DNA of 64,000 nt. It comes from Rostrohypoxylon terebratum. Its lineage: Eukaryota > Ascomycota > Sordariomycetes > Xylariales > Hypoxylaceae. Every line of letters starts with the position of its first letter. Position 1 is the stretch's first letter. The translations under genes were made by a program, and so were the position numbers. Shown piece after piece: positions 11,851 to 23,174 of the stretch. The stretch covers positions 1 to 64,000 of the forward strand of contig MU385969.1 of NCBI GenBank assembly GCA_022497145.1, written 5' to 3'. The notes beneath the pieces were generated by a model. The model did no database searches and was not told the DNA's origin. It saw only the letters and a program-made list of their open reading frames with translations.

Positions 11851-12892
11851 GATGATGACAGAGAGATAAACTGGAACCTTCAGGGCCAACATGCTTAATT
11901 ACTAGGTACTAGGTAAATATTAACCCTGTATATAGTGCTTACAGCTTTTTGATGGAATCTACACTGTTCAGGCATATCACGATTACGTACGAAGTCGCGT
12001 ACGAAGTCTTTTCCAATATTACCTCTTCGAGATTTAGTTAGCAAGGCTCATTGGTCCTTTGGCTCGGGTCCCGAGATGATGTACTAGGCGGTTAGTGGGG
12101 AATGTTCGGTGCCCGAAAGCTGGTCGCAAGCTGGAGAACACCACCACTCTTCCATACTACCTAGTAATATCACAACTATCGCGCTCAAAAATATCTTGAA
12201 AACAAGAGAAATTGAGTTACCAAATTGAATATTCTAAACCATATTAGAATAGCTCAAACAATCTTCTATTATTAAGTTGCAAAAGAGTGTTTCTGGACGT
12301 GGTGGCTTATGATTTGTGACGCATTGATAAATGGAATGCGCGCGACCAATGTGCATATCGAGCCATCTTGACGAGCGCTATCGAACGGTGTAGGTCCCGT
12401 CTCGGTGCACGCAATGACGCCCGAGATATGGGAGATAGTAAGGGAGTTAGGCCTAGACCCCCCTAACAGGGCTCGGTTAGGTGCGCTAGACACCCCTAGA
12501 ATCTTTTATTTTAGTGGAGGATTTATAGTAGCCCGAAGCCCCCCAGGCTAGATTTAGGCGGTTTAGTTAATGGACTGTAAGGTGCCAAATGCGGGCAGTC
12601 AGTGGTTGCGTTATAGGGCAGTTTAGCGGGTGGGTCCGGGGGGGCTTAATTTTGGCTGGACCACTGACCGTAGCCTGAAGGATAGGTGGCACCCTCCAGC
12701 AGAACCCCCTTGGGGGAGGAAGAAGAACGAAGATGAGGTCTAAGATAGTTTGTTTGATTATGATGCTAGGTACATAACTTGTTTTCCCTATTTGATGTTG
12801 ACGATACTGGCATCCGATGAATATGGATCCTCTACCTACCTAGTGCGTAGTTTTTTTTTTTTTTTTTAAAAAAAAAGAGGACTCTATTAATT
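11851..12892. other. Intergenic with long T/A homopolymer
   Basis: No supported gene. A 17-nt T run directly followed by a 9-nt A run lies at 12851-12876, just 3' of the methyltransferase gene. An open frame at 12272-12493 has no recognisable motif. Confidence 0.4.
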
Positions 12893-13741
12893 TTAATTGG
12901 GCTTCTTGACGATTGCGATATGAGCTATAGCCTCTAGAGTGATTTTGCCATCTTCATCTACGTGAAATCCATCCTTCTTCATGATAATCTCTTTATACTT
13001 GGCCACGGCTTCATCCCACCTTTCCTCGTCCTCCTTCATCCACCCACCGGCTGGCTGGCCAATTGCGCTCCAGATGGCGGTTGCAAATTCATCAAGGTCC
13101 TTGACAGGCAAGAATGCAGACTTTTCATACAACTTCACGTCTCCATACTTGAATCCACCATCTACTAGGCGGTTTCGGATGTACTCGCGGTCGTTAGTCT
13201 CCATCTTCGGCTCAACGGCGATTCGTGCATCGGGACCCCACACCGCGCGACGGGTCTCCTGGGCGGATGTCCCTTGCGGGATCGACAGCCAGAAGGCCGT
13301 GACGGCGGTGCCCCCTGGTTTAAGGGTGCGGTACATTTCCTTGGCAGCCGCAACGGGATCATCGATGATAGGCAAGCCAAAGGACAGGAAGGAGTGAGTG
13401 AAGGTGGAATCGGGAAATTCTAGCTTCTGAGCATCCATGAGAGCGGCTTTTGAAGGCCATTGTTTCGCCGCCGTGATCCCGTTGTAGATTTGCACCATTG
13501 GCGGAGCAGCATCCGTCGCGTAAACTTTTATGCTGTCGGGTGGTGATGTGGCCAGGATGCTTTGGGTGACCGGTCCTAGGCCACACGCGTTATCGTGAAT
13601 GACGGAGCCGGGAGGAAAGGCGGGCAAAATGCTCATCTCATATTGAGCAATTGTGAGCGTCTCATCAGCACCAATGATTTGAAACAACTTATCGTCAAAG
13701 GGCATGGCCTGCTTTGGAATAGAACCTGAAGGGGCGGCCAT
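12893..13741 (-). CDS. SAM-dependent class I methyltransferase
   Basis: Single-exon 282-aa protein. The SAM-binding motif I region reads VIHDNACGLGPVT (about residues 47-59). An acidic motif II (VYATDAAPPMV) follows, then LDAQ-type DAQKLEFPD, FLSFGLPIIDDP and the post-motif LKPGGTAV. This order matches the Methyltransf_11/25 fold common in fungal secondary-metabolite O- or C-methyltransferases; the substrate is not readable. No signal peptide or membrane segment. The start at 13741 precedes MAAPSGSIPKQAMPFDDKLF with no earlier in-frame ATG nearby. Its neighbours are decayed genes, so its original pathway partners may be lost. Confidence 0.88.
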   Translation of the reverse strand: MAAPSGSIPKQAMPFDDKLFQIIGADETLTIAQYEMSILPAFPPGSVIHDNACGLGPVTQSILATSPPDSIKVYATDAAPPMVQIYNGITAAKQWPSKAALMDAQKLEFPDSTFTHSFLSFGLPIIDDPVAAAKEMYRTLKPGGTAVTAFWLSIPQGTSAQETRRAVWGPDARIAVEPKMETNDREYIRNRLVDGGFKYGDVKLYEKSAFLPVKDLDEFATAIWSAIGQPAGGWMKEDEERWDEAVAKYKEIIMKKDGFHVDEDGKITLEAIAHIAIVKKPN

Positions 13742-14509
13742 CTTGTTAGTCGTGCTATGGTGATACTTCTGTCCGAATTCCTAGAGTCGAAGATATGTAT
13801 TGGTGTGAGCAAGTCGCCGGTGAATAAAGGGAACTGGATTTTCGTTTAAAAAGAAACAGCCTGGTGGGAGCCTGATTCACTTTAAGTTACCTAGTACACA
13901 CCATGCGACCGGCTGTGATGAGGCGTCCGCTGTACGGTGCGCTAGATACCGACGGATAGGACGGACGGTATTACCACCGTCCCCGAGCTTTTCAAAGAAA
14001 AGGGGGGAAGGGTCTGATCTCTCGGTAGCCGACAGGTCCTGTACAGGCATGTATCCCTATCTACTAGGTACCAACGTGGCGATGCAAGGGACGTGTAAAG
14101 AACCAACAAAACTGAGCCCACCACTTCGGATTGAAGTATGAAAAGCCTAGTGGGTACCTCTGAAATCTATAGCATGAAAATTTGGATATTTTGAAACCCG
14201 AATAATTGCAGCTATGCTGAGCGCACTACCGTTCAATAGAACACCAAACATCGCACCTCAATGCTATCTTTCTTTCCGCTGCGCATCCTTCGGTGCACGG
14301 GGATGCGGAAATGCGCGGTGACGAAGATTAGCAGGATTTCGGAACATTGGAATTGAAAAAAAAAACCGAAACAAGAAGAAAGGAAATGCATAGCTACTCC
14401 CTATTATTTATCATCCCAAATCTTGACAAATGTTACTTCGTCTGATCTCCGTTGATCCAAATAATACTATTTTTTGGTCTTCCGAATGATTAATGCTGAC
14501 TGACTGTCC
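13742..14509. other. Intergenic, no supported gene
   Basis: Promoter side of the methyltransferase. A short open frame at 13942-14124 shows no recognisable motif. Confidence 0.35.
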
Positions 14510-14737
14510 CTACAGCTCGGTCTTCTGCTTAAAAATGTTGGTGGGGTGTATTTCCAATGCGTTTGCGCTGCGATAGTCTATCAATGCTAAAGGCCACTCT
14601 TTGACCGCATCATTGAGAGGACGCCAAACAGGAGTGCCAAATTTAATTATCTCAGCGCGTCACTATAGAAGTCGCTCGGCATCCTCTCCTGCGTGGCGAT
14701 AAACTTGGCGTACGGCCCCAATGGCAGATCTGAACAC
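14510..14737 (-). pseudogene. Fragment of a CmcJ/NvfI-family oxidoreductase
   Basis: One minus-strand frame reads VFRSAIGAVRQVYRHAGEDA, ERLL, two stops (TAG TGA), then RAEIIKFG, TPVWRPLNDAVKEWPLAL, IDYRSAN and a stop at 14510-14512. The VWRPL..-V..WPLAL-D block is characteristic of the fungal CmcJ/NvfI-type 2-oxoglutarate oxidoreductase family (recognised from memory of the family). Only about 70 codons remain and no start or iron-binding region is visible. A dead relic, possibly of a former biosynthetic cluster. Confidence 0.6.
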
Positions 14738-15180
14738 GTACTGATCCCAGTGAACCTATCTAGCATTAGAAGATGCCCTCTAGGGATACATGTATTAGAT
14801 CACAGGCACTCCTGCTCGGTCATATAGCTCCCGCGCAACCTGAGGACAACACCACACCAAACCGATGCCCAATATCACAACATAAAAGCACCATACCTGT
14901 CTAGTATATCAGCAGAGTTCTTCATATTCCACATACAGCCGTATTCGCAATCGCTGCGACAGCTGCAAGTACGATTCTCGAGTATGCTAGTCTGATGCGC
15001 GAAGATGCCAATCAGCAGAGCAAAAGGATTATACTGAAATTGTTGCCTTAGCTACAACTATCGCGAATTTGTGCGCAAGAGTCGCGGTTGGGCTATTTAA
15101 GCACCTGATTAAAGGCCGGCTGAAGATCAGTCTATTTCTTTGGCTAGTGTTCAAAGCTTTGAACATTTTAGTTCTAGCGA
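14738..15180. other. Intergenic, probably decayed coding DNA
   Basis: No frame longer than a few dozen codons shows recognisable family text. It lies between two coding relics and may be further degraded material. Confidence 0.3.
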
Positions 15181-15760
15181 CAGGAAGCAGAGTATTGTCA
15201 ATATCCCTAGAACTACCTACTTATGCTAATAGAGATATCACCAATTATTCTGAAAAGCATCCATGTCGCTATTGCCGAGAGCCTGTTCGAGGGACTGGCG
15301 ACTGACAGTCTGCTCCACTACGCGCTTGCGGCAATCTATGTGCAATCCGATGACGAGCAGCGTATATCTCAGTTAATGAGGACTTCTTTAGCTCTCTATA
15401 TGCTTGGAACGTCCGTAGGCTCGGTGCTCATGCCTCTGCTTTCGAAAATCTAGGCGAATATCATCGACACTGTCGCTATTCTGGGCCTTTCGCTTATGCA
15501 TCTGTCCGTTTGGATTCCTGTGGAGCAAGTGTATCTTTTGGTGGCTATCCTGGCTCTAGGGCTGCCCCCCCCCTAAACTTCATCCAGAGCTTCACGGCAG
15601 CCAGAGCTAAGAACAAGGCTTTGGCAATGACAGGACTGTCAGGTATGGAAATCACAGGTGGATTATTGTCGCCTGTGTTGCTTAGTGGTTTTCAAAGTCG
15701 AATTGGGGATGCCCGAGCTCCGAGGGTTATTGTGTCGCGCGATTCTGGTAGGAAAAAAAC
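15181..15760 (+). pseudogene. Decayed multi-pass membrane protein, possibly MFS
   Basis: Plus-strand frames from about 15220 give hydrophobic, helix-like text: ESLFEGLATDSLLHYALAAI, LMRTSLALYMLGTSVGSVLM, a stop at about 15451, then in the same register ILGLSLMHLSVWIPVEQVYL and LVAILALGLP. A frame change brings MTGLSGMEITGGLLSPVLL. Alternating hydrophobic helices and the SxGSVLMPLL pattern suggest part of a transporter, but no diagnostic motif is seen. Stops and shifts make it non-functional. Confidence 0.4.
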
Positions 15761-15922
15761 TGACGTTCCCGGAGTTTACGGACTTTCTAAAAAGGTAATT
15801 ACTGCTAATGCCAAATTTAATAAATTTTATATATTTAATTTAAATATTAATTAAATATAATAAATTTAAAAAAATTTAAAGATTAAAAAAACGTTTTTTT
15901 CGATTTTTTTAATTATAAAACC
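15761..15922. other. AT-rich tract
   Basis: Almost pure A/T sequence (15800-15900) with nested TTTAAA/ATTAAT palindromes lies immediately before an LTR-like element. It could be an AT-rich mutated relic or an insertion target; no gene. Confidence 0.5.
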
Positions 15923-16276
15923 TGTCACGATCCTAGTAATACATCCGGAAGTTACATCGGACCGAGGGTCACGTGACCTCGGAAGTGAGTCGATGGAGTC
16001 GACCTCCAAATCATCGACTCAACGGTCTTGAAGGTTGGACACATGAAAGAAGACCCAGGATATAAAGAATGAAAAATTTCCTACTGTATTTAGTTTTTAG
16101 TTCTTTAGCTTTCAATCTAAGTATTCAGACTGCACTTGAATATAGAGTCCCCTGAAATCTCTTTTACGAACAGAATCGTTAACCCTACAGTATTGTTACC
16201 TTAAAACCAAGTACCCCAGGGTACGTATCCGCTCTACGAAGTCAGTTAGGCAGAAGTAGTAGACGGGTTCGTAACA
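15923..16276. mobile_element. LTR-like element (TGTCACG...GTAACA), no clear target duplication
   Basis: It begins TGTCACGATCC and ends GGTTCGTAACA, giving TG...CA termini. It shares the internal layout of the two better LTRs in this window: 'tagttctttagctttcaatctaagt', then 'gttaccttaaaaccaag' before the end. The flanks (aaacc / atttt) do not form a 5-bp duplication, so it may be a rearranged or recombined LTR. Confidence 0.5.
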
Positions 16277-16969
16277 ATTTTCCTTTATTAATCTTATTTT
16301 AATGTTTTCCTTAAGTTATCGTAAGTAAGAACTAAGTCTCCCTTGAGTAACGCCTAATTAGGCCTAAGTAAAGCGGCAAGAGATAATGTGAAGGGTAGAG
16401 GGTCGGCAAGGGCAACTTTCGGGTGATGCAACATGATATGTAGATGGTGAGCTATACCAACGAAACAGGAGGATTATGCAGTTAGCTACTCGCAAGTTTG
16501 AGACGTTTGGTATTAGGAGAAGATGATAAAGCTATTGTCATCAATAAACCTCTACCACGTGTATGTCACGATTTTGACCTACTTTAAGTAGGTATTGAAG
16601 TAATCGCTACGGTCCGTTCCGAACGGAATTAGTGAGGCCTAGATCAGCGTCTTGAAGAATTCTGGCTGAAAATAGTGGGGTGAAAAGGAACCTATTTTCC
16701 TATATCGGTACGGCTTACAACAATTCAACAATGCTATAAACTCAGTAATGACGTATCGGGAGGATTTCCCGATCGTCTTGTCAAGTAAACAGTGTTTTAT
16801 AGAATCTATTGCCGACTTTCTCTTCGGAAATGATGAGTAAAGCCGAGACTCGGAAAACCTATCGCGTTGCTCGTCTTGTGAAATTTTGGGAAGAGGTATT
16901 TTCGTTGTCCCTGGACTCATTCATCCATAGAATTATAATACACGCCATCAGCAACGCCTAGTACCCAAA
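16277..16969. other. Between two LTR-like elements, no supported gene
   Basis: An open frame at 16639-16920 (minus, 93 codons) has no recognisable domain. No retroelement polyprotein (Gag, RT, integrase) can be read between the two LTR-like elements, so they are probably not the two ends of one intact element. Confidence 0.4.
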
Positions 16970-17404
16970 TATTACAACCCCAGGATATCAAAAAAACCAA
17001 CGCCAATCAAAAGAGCATATCAGGAGAAACCTCGGCTAAATGTCCCTGCAACATCTACAGAGACCAACAGAGAGGACCTCTGGATGTCTCTACGATATCC
17101 ACAGAGACCAGCAGAAAGGATCTCTGAGTGTCTCTGCGACACTTACAGAGACCAACAGAACATCACGAAATGAGCCATGAGGAGGATATCTATATAAACA
17201 TGGCAGGCCCTCATGTATCTAGTCATTCATTCAGCTCTTTAGTTATCAATCTAAGTCTATTCACTACGAGTAGGGAGAGAACTCCAAGCCTCTCTGACGA
17301 ACACACTTGATTGATTACACTTGACCTCTACGATTACTGTTACCTTAAAATCAAGACCCCCTTATGAAGCTATACTTACTAAGCCTAAGTATAGGATCGT
17401 CACA
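16970..17404. mobile_element. Solo LTR with CCAAA target-site duplication
   Basis: A 435-bp element ends GGATCGTCACA at 17404. The pentamer CCAAA is at 16965-16969 and again at 17405-17409, a target-site duplication. The 5' terminus reads TATTACA where the sister LTR has TGTCACA; TG to TA is a RIP-compatible change. The last 170 bp are nearly identical to the solo LTR at 53987-54406. The U3 part carries a tandem repeat ('acagagaccaacagaaagg..ctctg', 17048-17165). No internal domain remains. Confidence 0.85.
17048..17165. repeat. Tandem repeat inside the LTR U3
   Basis: About 2.5 copies of a roughly 48-bp unit sharing 'acagagaccaacagaa' and 'tctctgcgac/tctctacgat' blocks. It lies upstream of the TATA-like 'tatctatataaa' at about 17187-17199, so it may be an enhancer-like U3 repeat of the retroelement. 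Confidence 0.6.
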
Positions 17405-17534
17405 CCAAATAGCCAGTGATCCCACAAACCAAAACATCCATACTGTCATAACGGTAAAAAAAAAAGCTCATATTTGACCCTTGCATTTCAGTTTGTTCTT
17501 AATCATAACTTATGTCACATTACCTATAGCCCAA

Positions 17535-18844
17535 TCATACAACGTCAATCGACCGTTTGACGGTAATCGCCCCCATCGCAATATCTGGATCCCCTTCGTT
17601 CCCGCCCTTGCTATCCCTCCTCTCCGCCTCAATCTCAGCCCATGCCAAACCCCGCTCACTTGACCCGTCAAGATGCACCCAATGAGCGTGTCTATCCAAA
17701 TTCTTCGGTTGGTTCTGGTATAACTTCCCCGACTTCGCGGAAGAGGATTTGCTAGCTTTTGTCGAGATTCCCGCGGCGCTCTCTTTACGCTCGCTGAGTC
17801 CTGCTGTTAACGACGGCCGCCGTGTGAATGTTTGCGAGGCCCATGATCTGAAGGCTGTGTAAAGCCCAACCTTAGGAAGAATCGAGTTGTAGATTGGAGC
17901 GCAGCAGCAGATTATGCTGGTCGCCATTTGCACGAGGTTCCAGATCACTGAGAGAAAATTGCGCTCTGTGAGTTATGCATTAGTGATGTGCACCGCCTGA
18001 GCGTTGAGGGTCTGGACCTACGGGCGCTGTGTTGGGCTTCTACCACTTTAATTATGCCAACAACTCCGGAACTACACCTCTGGTTAGTTGCATTATAGCG
18101 AGACATAGGCGCCCATGCTTACAATCCGCCCAGTATAAACAGCCCGCTGAGGTACCACTGCGTTTGTTGCTTCATTTGCAGCGCATGCAACATCCAAATA
18201 GCCATACCGGCCATAGCAAAGTCGATAGCCGCGTTGACGGGTTCGTAAATGTTGAAGAACATATTGATGTCCACGCAGTGTCCAGGTATCTCCGGTTGCC
18301 AGCTTTTAGCCACGGGGATGCAAGCGAAAATGTGCACGAGCAGCACCACTATGCCCCAAGCTCCCTGTAAAACCGCCACTGACCAGACGATGATCGCGAA
18401 AGTGCGCTCAACCCAGAACAATCGATAATAGAGCGCTAAAAGACTAAATTTCGCAAAACTCTGTTGAATTCCGTACAGGCCGTTCATGTTAAGACCGACT
18501 TTCGCAGCTTCGGTCCATTTTGCTGGATCCTCTTTTATGAAGACTGTCAGGGGACGGCCGTTGGCGAGTGTAAGGACTGAAGCAAAGAAACTTGTGTTAA
18601 CAAGACCGATGCCAGACTGATTTCCCGTATTCTTTTCTTACTTACTCCATATCAAATACCCAACATATGGTAAGAAGAACACCAGTGCCGCTAGAGCATA
18701 CCAATCTTCCCACCCAATCTTGCGACCGCCGCGCTTGGTCGCCAAAAATCGAAGGCCTGTCGCAATGATACAGATCGGAGCGAGTATGACACTTAGAATC
18801 CAGCCAGCGGCCTCCTGGGAATCGTAGAAAACATTCAGTGTCAT
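17535..18844 (-). CDS. Fungal rhodopsin-domain (PTH11-like) integral membrane protein
   Basis: CDS complement(join(17535..17965,18022..18071,18123..18576,18646..18844)), 377 aa, with three GT-AG introns of 51-69 nt in matching phase. It shows the fungal 'rhodopsin domain' pattern: TM1 WILSVILAPICIIATGLRFL, then KIGWEDWYALAALVFFLPY (the family D-x-W/DD motif), GLYGIQQSFAKFSLLALYYRLF, CIPVAKSWQP with the conserved Cys, NMFFNIYEPVNAAIDFAMAG, and a last helix IWNLVQMATSIICCCAPIYN. The C-terminal tail (about 110 aa) is Ser/Lys-rich and cytosolic. The family is plasma-membrane and often grouped with PTH11-like receptors; ligand and role are unknown here. The start was chosen at 18844 because the first helix follows shortly after. 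Confidence 0.83.
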
Positions 18845-19714
18845 ATTGGCTGCTCTCGCGTTACCTCCTCGAAACTTCCCAAACCCAACGTTCAACGCGG
18901 AGAATCCGGGGGCTCGGTGGGCATTTTACTCGGACCAAACGATGGCGCGAGAGTCTTTGGTTGCGAGATCTTATGGTTACGTGCCGCATGGTTGCGTTCA
19001 GATTGCGCAGGAAACGTGGGTTAGCGGCTAGAGTGCCAGAGTGCCCAGGAAAAGGGGGGCGGATAGCTGAAGGAGCCGTTAATCCTTGCCAGACGAGGCC
19101 AGTAGCGCCGTGCTCGGTGATTCGCATAGGATCGACGTGCATCGCCTACCCTGCTCGACCAAACGGAGTGCTGCCCAATTCTTCAAGTGATTAGAGTTCT
19201 AACCTCAGCAGCTTATGGTAGCATTAAGCCCCGCGGTTGAGCTAACTCTAGTTGGACTCGACACGATAGGCACGTTTATTACAATGTAACTGTTACAGAT
19301 CCTTCTACCACGTAATCAAAAAGCTTGGGTTCGTAAGTTCTTTTCCTTCTGTAAGCCAACAGTCTTCGAATAGCAAAAAACATAGTAAAATCAGAGGAAA
19401 GGTACCTACTTACCTACTTGATCGACAACAAGAGAGGGGCTCGGAGGATTCTGAAAAACTCGGGACTCTAGAGTGGAACGTTTGCTGAGACCCTGGAAAG
19501 TTGTGCATACAACCACACGAAACCTACCTAACGAGATACAGTATCTATTCATAGTGGAAACTATGAAAAAATTTCACATTCATGAATTCATAACCCCAAT
19601 ACGGGATAGTCAATGCGAGGCCATACGTAAGCAAGTATTCCTACGCTAGGTGGTTATATCTAATAAATGGTAGACGTCGCATATTGTTTGAATCCAGAGA
19701 TTATTGCTGTTGTG
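18845..19714. other. Intergenic
   Basis: No supported gene. Short frames on both strands at 18846-19194 lack motifs. It holds the promoter of the membrane protein and the 3' flank of the transcription factor. Confidence 0.35.
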
Positions 19715-22008
19715 TTAGTTGTGAGGGAAGTTAGGTATTCCCTCAGAACTCAAACATGGCTTAAAAATGCCGCCGAGTTCCAGTTTCCGCATCAAGTTCT
19801 GAGCCATGTTATTAACACCCTCGAGGTCTTGCAATGTTTTTAAAAGTCCAATTACCTCGGCAGCATCCGAGTTTTTGAGCCTGCTAGATAGGATTCGAAC
19901 GCCGTGGAAGAGTGCACATGGTATGAAGAGGTGTGCCTATGATAAACAATTAGTTATCTAGCTTCGAAGAGCCGAGAAGAAGTAAGCATGTTCATAGGTA
20001 TGCGTAGATGTATATACCTTGAAACAGCTAAGTTGAGTTACAGATCTAGCTAATGAAGCAATTTCGCGTGCTGCATGAGATATTCGATCTTCATAGGCGT
20101 CCACGGTAACTCGATGTTGAGCAGTAGGCAAATACCTACTCTTTAGTATTTCCATTAAATGAATCATAACTGTAGCAGAAATGAGATGCGTAAGTATGAG
20201 CATTGGATCACTAAGCGTGGAGAGAGACGGCGAAATCCGCGCGAGATGGCGTCTCCTCTTATCTAGAGTAGTGTCGAGCCATTCGTACCGAGCCCAGAAC
20301 TCAAGCAGGTCGTGGCCATATAGCGACTCTGTTAGAGCGCGCGGTCGATGACTTATACATCTCCCCCCAATTGTCAGTATTACGACACATTCGGCAAAAG
20401 GGGAGAGTGTGTTTTGGCCACTAATAGCAATGGCATCGTGTAAGAAGTCCATAAGAATCGGCCTACCACTCTCGAAATCACCTTCGGAGGCTGGGAGTCT
20501 AATATGCATCTTATAATTGCTTCGGTTAGCTGTTTTTTGGTTATATTGAGAAATGTGTGGGCGGTTTTCTTACTCCATCTTCATGGAAGGTGAGCGGGGA
20601 CCCGTCATAGAGGCCCGCGCATCGATCAAGGCAGTAAGCGACCCAGAACGTTCTTCTCTTTTCTTCTTCTTCAACCCAACAACCATTTGAACCTGCATCG
20701 AAACCGTCCGGAGGGATATCTCGTTCGTGGATTTCGGGCAACAAAGACACTTGTATCATCCGGAAAGCACGTCCTGCCGTCATCATAGCCCGTCGATACG
20801 GCTTGCGCGTGAATTCGTAGTGAGCTAACAATAGCCATGCTTGGACATGCTCTAGTTGAAATCCTTCAGAAAAATCATGATCTGTGGCCTCATCTAGCTT
20901 CGCTAGTCTCCGACATGTTTCCACATAGAGTGAATTGGCGAGCTCTTGATACGCAGCGGAGGCGGATGCGGCCAAAGCACGCACGGCTGACTGGAGAGCT
21001 GCTTGTGCTTCTTTTTTGTCTGTATTAAAGGCCCATGAAAAATATCTGGTCCGGCAAACCAGTGGAGTAATAGGATGGACCCGATCGAAGTATAGCTGGT
21101 CTCTGGTAGCATAACAGGGGGGTTAGTGATCATCCTATCGCAATCGTCCAGGGTCCTCACAAGTCAGCTTGGATCAAATCTCCGATCTCATCTACAGCAT
21201 TGACTCCCTTGTTGTAGGGAGCCGTTTCTGGAATCCTAGGATTACTCCATGGCTGTTCGTTCGGTTGCGTTGAGCTATTAACCACGGTAGAACCTGGGAT
21301 GAAAGTCGTGTCCGATCTGTCGGGTGACTCCTCATCTGGAGACTGGTCTGTCGTACTGAATGCAGCTGTTTGATCTATGGGCAGTAGAAGATCGGGGAAA
21401 ATGCCATGGTCCAGGTCGTTCAGCCTCCTATTTGATTTCGTGCTTTCGGTGGCGTTGAGAATAGTATTATAGCGAGGGTCGGGGATAAGAGAGTGGTTTG
21501 AATACACGTATTCCCCTTCTAAGGACTGGATTACACTGGGTTTTCTTGTCTTTTCTGGGCTAGTCGTGACACTGGACGCGTCTATACTGCTTTCAACTGG
21601 CGTAAGAGGTCCAAAGAAAGTACAATGATCTAAATCTACATATTCGCTCTGATCGCCCAGACAACGCTCTAGAGTCGCTTCGTCGTTCCGTCAGCCAAGG
21701 CCCGGAAAAGAGATATCTGCACTTACCCACGCGAGCCCGCAATGCCTTTAGCTGACCCTTTCTAGGACCTCGCTGTGGGCGCTTGTCCGTGTAAATGCAC
21801 ACGGCGCCTAATACAGTACCTGAAATGGAGGTTAGTCATGCCGTTGTGTAAGATCACAGATTCAATGGTTCAGCGAGGACCCCAGTAAAAGGGTCCGGAG
21901 TTACTTACAGCTACCGCACTCCGGTCGTGCACGGTCGCAGCGGCTTTTCTTCTTGCGGCAGCTTTCGCAGGCAAGACCTGGTTGTTGACGAAGAGCAGCG
22001 GAAGCCAT
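19715..22008 (-). CDS. Zn2Cys6 transcription factor with fungal-specific TF domain
   Basis: CDS complement(join(19715..19936,20018..20509,20574..21102,21161..21677,21727..21819,21909..22008)), 650 aa; five introns of 49-89 nt, all in phase. The zinc cluster spans the first intron: C14-x2-C17-x6-C24-x6-C31-x2-C34-x6-C41. Residues 42-70 are basic (DKRPQRGPRKGQ). A middle homology region follows: YFDRVHPITPLV, ARAFRMIQVSLLPE and EEEEKRRTFWVAYCLDR, then the MHIRLPASEGDFE block. Nuclear DNA-binding regulator by family. It lies next to an enoyl reductase, an MFS pump and an acyltransferase, so it may be a local pathway regulator (inference). The last exon (FIPCALFHGVRIL...) is far from the others but in phase. 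Confidence 0.88.
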
Positions 22009-23174
22009 GCTGATGAGAACCATCACCAAATAAACAAGCAACCATACAGAATAAAAAGAACGACTCTATCATTTGAAACTTTAGCATCAAGCCCAGTTGC
22101 CTTCGTTTCGTCTATAGGACCTTTTGACCTAGCCACCTAATCACCTAGGTTAATCACCTAATTCCAGGCTCTCAATCTTGTCTCTTCCCCGAACTCCCGC
22201 CACATGTTGCGTACCACTACCGATTTGGAACATTGTCGGCCATCGCTTTTAGGGACTGTGCCGCAGATATGCGGTATAGTCCTTGTAAGCCGAAAAAAAG
22301 ATTTGTAATGGCGGGAAGGATTCAACTATCGCAAAAGGGGAACGCTGTTTGCTAAATTGGTAGTTGGGAATGACGATCTGAAGAAGTAGGGAGCTAAGTG
22401 CGAGCGTTTAACAGGGCTCACTCAAGCTGGGTCGTACTATAGTGGACTCCTCCTAGGGCATTAGGAGTAGGGATCAATAAAAAAGGGGTTTTAAGGTTAG
22501 GGTCCACTCGATCCCGAAAAGCAGGAACCGTAAGATCATCACCTTACTAGGTACGTACTACTAGGTAGGTAGGCACTATATCTGCAGGGACCTAACCTAC
22601 AACTTTTCAACCCCAAAAGTCGGTCCGGACCTACGCCGGAATTGATCTATGTGCTACGCCAAATACACCAACGGTACCAATGGTAGGGATTCATTGTAAC
22701 CCATCGTTACATCTAGGACTGTAACATTCTTCCTATAAAACAATTAAAGTTAACCTTGAAAAGATTCCTGACCGGGGTCGATACCTAACATGACCTCTAA
22801 TATGTCTGATATAAGGAAGAAACCTAGAAGCTCTGTTTCAAAGGATTCGGCACTCACTCCAAGATCTAATCATTCACATGTTTCCAAGGTCTCAGGGCCT
22901 CAGAGTACAAATCTGACGAATCTTATTACCTGGTAGGCTTTAGGTCTAGGCTCGATTCCTCTTCGGTAAACGACCACCTAAGTAGGTACCTATTTCAGCT
23001 CTCAAAAAATTAGATACTACGAAGTATTAGCGATTAATTCACGGCTTATACCCACCTCGATACCGAACTCAATCCTTGCCCTCGCACTTAACACGGACAA
23101 CTCATATACACTTAAACCAATACCCTCTTACCACATTCCATATTCCACATTCCAGCTCTTGGCACATACGAAAC
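22009..23174. promoter_or_regulatory. Divergent intergenic region between regulator and enoyl reductase
   Basis: About 1.17 kb separates the start of the Zn2Cys6 gene (minus) from the start of the dehydrogenase (plus), so it holds both promoters. Repeated CTAGGTAGGTAGG-type words lie at about 22545-22575 and 22980-22990. No specific operator can be named from sequence alone. Confidence 0.45.

Noticed and set aside
12272..12493. 73-codon minus-strand frame
   Set aside because: No motif, composition like the flanking non-coding DNA.
16639..16920. 93-codon frame between LTR-like elements
   Set aside because: No domain, no retroelement motif, and no splice or start context beyond a bare ATG.
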